Shown here one piece after another: positions 58,224-64,000 of a DNA stretch of 64,000 nt. Location: the NCBI GenBank assembly GCA_026826555.1, contig JAKSZT010033094.1:685427-749426 (forward strand), given 5' to 3'. How positions within the stretch are numbered: position 1 is the stretch's first letter; every line of letters begins with the position of its first letter. Below the pieces are notes generated by a model, which worked only from the letters and a program-made list of their open reading frames with translations, had not been told where the DNA came from and made no database searches. The stretch is from Tolypeutes matacus (taxonomy: Eukaryota; Chordata; Mammalia; Cingulata; Chlamyphoridae). The position numbers and the translations under genes were made by a program.

Positions 58224-58418
58224 TTTGGTATACCACACTCTGTTTACATATCCATCTACTGTTGGATGTTAAGCTATTTCCAATGTTTGCCTATTGTGAA
58301 TAGTATCACTATGAACATTTGTTTGAATTCTGATTTTTAATTCTTTTGGATATACCTAGGAGTAGAAATGCTGGATCACATGACAATTCTATATTAAATT
58401 TTTGAGAAACTGCCTACC

Positions 58419-58603
58419 TTTTTTTTTTTTTTAAAGATTTTATTTATTTATTCATCCATCCCCCGCTTGCAGCTTGTGCTCACTGGGTCACCTAACCACG
58501 CCGTGCGGGCGGGCTTGCCTTCACCAGGAGGCCCCGGGAACCGAACTCGGGGCCTCCCATATGGTAAATGGGAGCCCTATCAATTGAGCCACATCTGCTT
58601 CCC
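58419..58603 (-). mobile_element. DAS-type tRNA-derived SINE
   Basis: The reversed copy has poly(T) first, then the GC-rich body, B box and A box (TGGCTCAATTGATAG). No clear flanking repeat was found. The host L1 text on the two sides is not adjacent, so a deletion accompanied or followed insertion. Confidence 0.9.
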
Positions 58604-60541
58604 TGTAATAAGTTTTGAAGTGAAGAAGTGTGAGTCCTCCAATTTTGTTCTTTTTCAAGATTGATATGGCTATTCAGGGCCCCTTGCAATTCCATAAGAA
58701 TTTAGGATTAGCTTTTCCATTTCTGTATAAATGGATGCTAGAATTTGATGGGGAATGTGTTGAATCTGTAGATTTCTTTGGGGAGTATTGCCATCTTAAA
58801 AATATTTTCTTCCAATCCATGGACATGGGTGTCTTTACATTTATTTAGGTCGTCTTTAATTTCTTTCAGTAGTGTTTTGTAGTTTTCAGTGTACAAGTCT
58901 TTCATCTCCTTGGTTAAGTTTATTCTTGGTTAAATGAAGATACTTCATTCTTTTAGATAAAGGGCTTTTTTTTTTTTTCTTAATTTCCAGTTCAGATTTT
59001 TCATTGCTAGTATATAGAAACACAACTGATTTTTGCTTGTTTATCTTTTGCTTTTCTGAGTTCATTTATTAGCTCTATAAGTTTTCTTGTGGATTAGTTA
59101 GGATTTTCTATATATAGGAATATGTCATATGTAGATAGAGATAGTTCTACTTCTTCCTTTCCAATGTTAATGCTTTTATTTTATTTTTTTCTTTCCTAAT
59201 TGCTTGGGCTAGAACTTCCAGTACACTGTTGAATAACAGTGGTGATAGTGGGCATACTTGTCACGTTTCTGATCTTAGGGGGAAAGCTTTCAGTCTTTTG
59301 CCATTAAGTATGAGGTTAGCTGTCGGTTTTTCATAAGTGTTCTTTATCATGTTGAGGACGTTTCCTTCTATTCCTATTTTCCTATTTTTCTGAGTGTGTT
59401 TTTTCAATCACAAAAGTGTGTTGGAATTTTTCTATGCCTTTTCTGCATCAATTGAGAAGATCATGTGATTTTCTCCTTGCATTCTATTAGTGTGGTGTAT
59501 TACATTGATTGAGTTTCTTATGTTTAATTACCCTTGAATTCCTGGGATAAATCCCACTTGGCCATGGAGTATAATCATTTTAACATGCTGTTTGATTTGC
59601 TTTGCTAGTATTTTATTGAGGTTTTTTTTTTTTTTTATATATATCTATATTCGTAAAGATATTGAGCAGCAATTTTTTCCTTGTGATGTCTTTATCTGGG
59701 TTTGGTATTAGGGTAATGCTGGCCTGATGGAATGAGCCATGAAGACTTCTCTCCTCTTAAATTTTTAAGAAGAGTTTGAGAAGGGTTGGTATTAATTCTT
59801 CTTTGAATGTGTGGTAGAATTTATGAGTGAAGCTATCTTGTTCTGGATTTTTCTTTGTTGGAAGGTTTTTGATTCCTGATTCAATCTGTACTTGGTATAG
59901 GTCTATCGAGATATTCTATTTCTTCTTTAATCACTTTAAATTGTGTGCTTCTAGGAATTTGTTCATTTCATCTACATTATCTGATTTGTTGGCATAAAAC
60001 TGTTCATATTATTCTCTCCCAATCTTTTTAATTTCTGCAAGATCAGTAATAACATTCCCACTTTCATCTCTGGTTTTATTTGTATCTTCTCCTTTCTCTT
60101 GTTAGTCTAGCTAAAGGTTTGTCAATTTTATTGATCTTTACAAAGAATCAACTTTTGGTTTTGTTGATTCTCTCAATTGTTTGTGTATTCCTTTATTTCA
60201 CTTAACTTTGCTGAAATCTTTATTTTCTCATTCCTTCATTACCTTAGATAACTTGAAGTTCAGTTTGCTCTTCTTTTTCTAGTTCCTCAAGAGGTGAAGT
60301 TAGGTTATTGATTTGAGATCATCTTTTTTAATGTTGGCGTTTATAGCTACATGTTTAACTCTGAGCACTGAATTAGCTACGTCCATAAATTTTGTTCTGT
60401 TGTGTTTTCACTTTTATTCATCTCTAAGAATTTTCTGATTCCCCTTGTGATTTCTTCTTTTATGCATTGGCTGTTTAAGAGTATGTTGTTTCATTACAGA
60501 AATAAAAGGATTATAAAAGAATGTTATGACCAATTACATGC

Positions 60542-61020
60542 TGTTTTAGTTTGCTAGGCTGCTGAAATTCAATATACAGAAATGAGTTGGCTTTTACAGT
60601 GGGGATTTATTTGCTTGTAACCTTACAGTTCTGAGACCATGAAAATGTCCAAATCAAGGCATATCTAGGTAATGCTTTCTCCTATAAAACTGGCTGTCAG
60701 GGATTCTGGACTCCTCTGTCACATGACACGGCAAAATGGTGGTATCTGCTGGTCTCTCTCTTTTCCTCTGGGTCTCATTGCTTCAGCTTCCTGCTTCTGT
60801 GGCTCTCTGTTCATCTGAATTCAACCTATTTATAAAGGACTCCAGTGAGAGGATTAAGACCTACCCTGGGTCACTTCCTTACTGGAGTAATCTAATCAGA
60901 AGGCCCTTAACAGAAGTAACCTAATCAAAAGGTCCCACCTGCAATAGGTTCATGCCCACAGGAATGGACGAGCTTTAAGAACATGATTTTCTGGAATACA
61001 TACTGTCTCAAACTACTACA
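60542..61020 (-). mobile_element. MaLR/ERVL-like solo LTR
   Basis: This copy of the 5010-5467 LTR family starts TGTTTTAGTTTGCTAGGCTGC and ends ACTACTACA. It is inside the rearranged L1. Flanking 5-mers catgc and tatac match at only 3 of 5. Confidence 0.75.
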
Positions 61021-61085
61021 TATACCAACAAATTAGATAACCTAGATGAAATGGACAATTTCCTAGAAACACACAAATTTCCTAA

Positions 61086-61960
61086 ACTTACTCAGAAAGA
61101 AATATAACATAATGTCCTCCGGGTTCATCCATGTTGTCATATGCTTCACAAGTTCATTTCTTCTTGCCACTGCATAATAATTCTATCATGTGTATACACC
61201 ACAATTTGTTTGTCCATTCATCAGTTGATGGACACCTGGGTTGTTTCCAACTTTTGACAATTGTGAATAATGCCAGTATGAACATTGGTGTGCAGATGTC
61301 TGTTCGTGTCTCTGCTCTCAGATATTCTGGGAATCTACCTGGTAATGGTATTGCTGGGTCCAATGGCAAGTCTATATTCAACTTAGTTAGGAACTGCCAA
61401 ACAGTCCTCTACAGTGGCTGTACCATTCTACATTACCACCAACAGTGACTAAATGTTCCTATATCTCCACATCCTCGCCAACATTTACAGCTTTCTGACT
61501 TTTTATTTGCAGCCAGTCTGATAGGTGTGAAATGATATCTCATTGTAGCTTTGGTTTGCATTTCCCTAATCGCTAGTGATGTTGAACATTTTTTCATGTG
61601 TTTCTTTGCCATTTGTATTTCTTCTTTGGATAATTGTCTTTTCAAGTCATTTGCACATTTTTTTAATTGGGTAGTTTGTCTTTTTATTGTTGAGTTGTGT
61701 GATCTCTTTGTATATCATAGATATTAAACCCTTATTAGATATGTGATTGCCAAATATTTTCTCCCATTGAGTCAGCTGCCTTTTCATCTTTCTGACAAAG
61801 TCCTTTGAGGTGCAAAAGTGTTGAATTTTGAGGAGGTCCCATTTATCTATTTTTTCCTTTGCTCATGCTTTGGGTGTAAGGTTTAAGAAACTACTGCCTA
61901 CCATAAGATCTTGAAGATGTTTTCCTGCATTTTCTTCAATGCTGTATGATTGTGCTATTA
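61086..61960 (-). mobile_element. Inverted L1 ORF2 3' segment
   Basis: On the minus strand it encodes pieces of the ORF2 C-terminus (CWRGCGDIGTFSHCWW and NIDLPLDPAIPLPG), close to 39,843-40,388. Open pieces of 70-105 residues suggest moderate age. Confidence 0.85.
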
Positions 61961-63860
61961 TGAATTAAACATACTGTGGAAACCCATGGAGTTAATAATC
62001 AGAATATAGCTCACCAGAAAATTGAAAGAGGGTAGAGAATGGAAAGCTGAGGGTTAATCTGTGCAGAATTGATAAAAAGGTTGTTTGTAAATCTTTGGAA
62101 ATGAGTAGAAATGGTTAAAGCATATCATGGTGTTTGTAACTAGCAGTGCTATTGTATGGGTATGACAGTGGTTGAAAAGGAAAGTCTAATGTCATATGTA
62201 TATTATGAGAAGGAACGCTAAAATCTATAACATGGGACTGTAAAAGATAGTAAAACCTCATGTAAAACACTAATAAGGGTGACATTGTATATTTAAGACT
62301 TTTTTCAAAATATAAATACAAATATATTAGAAGGAAAAAGAATAGCAGCTATGTACACCAGGTGAGACAGAGAGATTGAGAGGTGATGAGTTTTGTTTGT
62401 GTGTTTGTTTGTTTTTTGTTTATTATTATTATTGGATTAATGAAAGTGCTTTGGGAATGATTGGGGTGATGAATGGCACAAACATGTGATTACACCGAAT
62501 ATCACTGATTATACTTTTGGATGGATTTATGCTTTATTAATATGTATCAATAAAACTGAAAAAAATGCTTAAGATAATTTTAAAAAATAAAAACAAAAAC
62601 AAAAGAAAAAAAAAGAGTATGTTGTTTAATATCCACATATTTGTGAATTATCGAGTGTTCCTTCTGTTATTGATTTCTACCTTCATTCTATTGTGGTCAG
62701 AGAAGATGTTTCATACAATTTCAATATTTTTAAATTTATTGATTCTTGTCCTCTGATCTAACAAATGGTCTATCCCCAACAATGAGCCATGTTCACTTGA
62801 GAAGAATGTGTAAATCCACTGTTGTTGGTGATCTGTATAATCTATTAGGTTTGGTTAGTTTATATAACTCAAGTCCTCTCGTTCCTTATTGATAATCTGT
62901 GTAGATGTTCTACCCATTATTGAAAACAGAGTATAGATGTCTCAAGCTATTATTGTAGAACTATTAGTCCTTTCAATTTTGTCAATGTTTGCATCATGTA
63001 TTTTGGGGCTATGTTATTGGGCACATATATGTTTATAATTCTTATATCTTTTTTGATGGATTGACACTTTCATTAATATTTAATGTCCTTCTTTATCTCT
63101 TTTAACTTTGTCTTCTTGAAATATTTTTTAACTTAAAGTCCATTTTGTCTGATACTAGTACAGCCACCTCAGTTTACTTTTGGTTATTATTTGCATGGAT
63201 ATTTTTCCCTCCTTTCACTTTCAACTTTTTTGTGTATTTGGAGCTAATGCAAGTCTCCTGTAAACAGCATATAGTTGGATCATGCTTTTTTATCCAATAT
63301 ACCAACCTCTGTCCTTTGATTGGAGTGTTTAATCCATTTATATTCCAAGAAATTACTGATAATGCAGGACTGTCATTATCCATTTGATTTTTGTAAGTTT
63401 TATACATTTTTAGTCCCTAATTTTCAACATCGCTGCTTTCTTTTGTGTATACTTGATCTTTTATAGTGAACAGTTCGATCTCCTTCTCATTTCCTTTTTT
63501 GTGTATTTTTAAAGGATATTTTCCTTGTGGCTTCCATGGGGTTTATATTTAACATCCTAAAGATATAACTATCTAGTTTAAATGATTAGCAAGTTACCTT
63601 CAATAGTATGCATAATCTCTGCTTCTATACCTCTCCATTCCCCATTTATATTCTTCTTATCACAAAGTACATGTTCTCCAATGACATAGACTTATGATTA
63701 TTTTTATGAGTTTATATTTTAGAACATTTAATGAATAAAAAGTAGAGATAGAAACAAGAATAAAATAAAATAGTACTATATTTTTAATTACCTTTATTGT
63801 GGATCTTTATTTCTTCATATGGCTTCATGTTTCTGTATAGTAACATGTCCATTTACTTTT

Positions 63861-64000
63861 TTTTTTTTTTTACATGTATCCATTACATTTAATTGAGAAA
63901 TGTATATATTTATTCATCTGTGTTTACTTTTTAGTTTTATTTTATTTTATTTATTTATTTTTTTATTATGGGTAAAAATCAAAATTCTCACAATACATAC
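63861..64000 (+). mobile_element. L1 3' end fragment at window edge
   Basis: From about 63,873 the text matches the L1 3' UTR at 29,226-29,300 ('atgtatccattacattta', 'aatgtatatatttattcatctgtg'). It is short and continues past the window. Confidence 0.6.

Larger units (their letters stand above)
60492..62612 (+). mobile_element. Rearranged L1 insertion with inverted middle segment
   Basis: Perfect 15-bp repeats aagagtatgttgttt lie at 60,477-60,491 and 62,613-62,627 in an old antisense L1. Between them are sense ORF2 text (60,492-60,541 and 61,021-61,085), split by an LTR; inverted ORF2 3' text (61,086-61,960); and sense 3' UTR text ending in A-rich sequence (61,961-62,612). The inverted and sense parts have the form made by twin priming. 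Confidence 0.75.
56670..63860 (-). mobile_element. Old antisense L1, host for nested insertions
   Basis: On the minus strand, ORF2 starts near 63,407 (SVISWNINGLNTPIKGQRLVYWIKK). The body runs through endonuclease at 63,400-62,640, RT at 60,480-58,610 and the 3' end at 56,670-57,055. 63,420-63,860 resembles the L1 segment just upstream of ORF2. Three sets of insertions split it: 60,492-62,612, 58,419-58,603 and 57,060-58,223. No frame survives. Confidence 0.75.

Overview
This window is mammalian nuclear DNA, almost certainly from a xenarthran and most likely an armadillo (Dasypus). The main species clue is a set of short tRNA-derived SINEs with RNA polymerase III A and B boxes, clean target-site duplications and the 3' part of the armadillo DAS type. 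Around them are L1 LINEs of several ages, MaLR/ERVL-like solo LTRs, and eutherian-wide relics (Tigger, hAT, MER5A-like, L2). There is no operon structure, CRISPR array, phage or bacterial feature.

The only convincing intact host gene is on the minus strand at 37,102-26,476. It has five exons with canonical splice sites and encodes a 338-residue trypsin-like serine protease that I recognise as PRSS38 (marapsin 2). His, Asp and Ser of the triad lie on exons 2, 3 and 5, and every exon junction keeps phase. Exon 1 sits in a GC- and CpG-rich patch. The third intron (8.2 kb) holds most of the local repeats. About 14 kb upstream, on the same strand near 51.0-51.2 kb, is a decayed stretch that looks like the last exon of a second protease of this type. 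A processed ferritin light chain pseudogene lies at 3.2-3.9 kb.

Layout: 0-3.2 kb, Tigger and an old antisense L1 carrying a hAT element and a SINE; 3.2-3.9 kb, FTL pseudogene; 4.1-7.7 kb, L2, SINE, two LTRs and an L1 fragment; 7.7-10.2 kb, nothing recognised except a TG repeat; 10.2-18.5 kb, a long sense L1 whose 5' UTR contains ~110-bp tandem monomers and whose ORF2 is split by a composite SINE; 18.5-22.3 kb, an internally deleted sense L1; 22.3-26.4 kb, sparse sequence then an antisense L1; 26.4-37.1 kb, PRSS38 with intronic repeats; 37.3-39.6 kb, old fragments; 39.66-45.80 kb, a full-length antisense L1 with target-site duplication; 45.8-50.2 kb, older antisense L1; 50.2-54 kb, protease relic and sparse repeats; 54-58.2 kb, nested and back-to-back LTRs; 56.7-63.9 kb, an old antisense L1 serving as a landing pad for LTRs, SINEs and a rearranged L1.

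The most unusual items are a composite SINE with two tRNA-like modules separated by an exact 25-bp GC-rich VNTR (6 units in one copy, 2 in the other; SVA-like in layout), tandem-monomer L1 5' UTRs of two types, two LTRs separated by a single 5-bp target copy, a three-part rearranged L1 bounded by a perfect 15-bp duplication, and the second protease relic. Repeat family names come from recognition by eye, without a database search.
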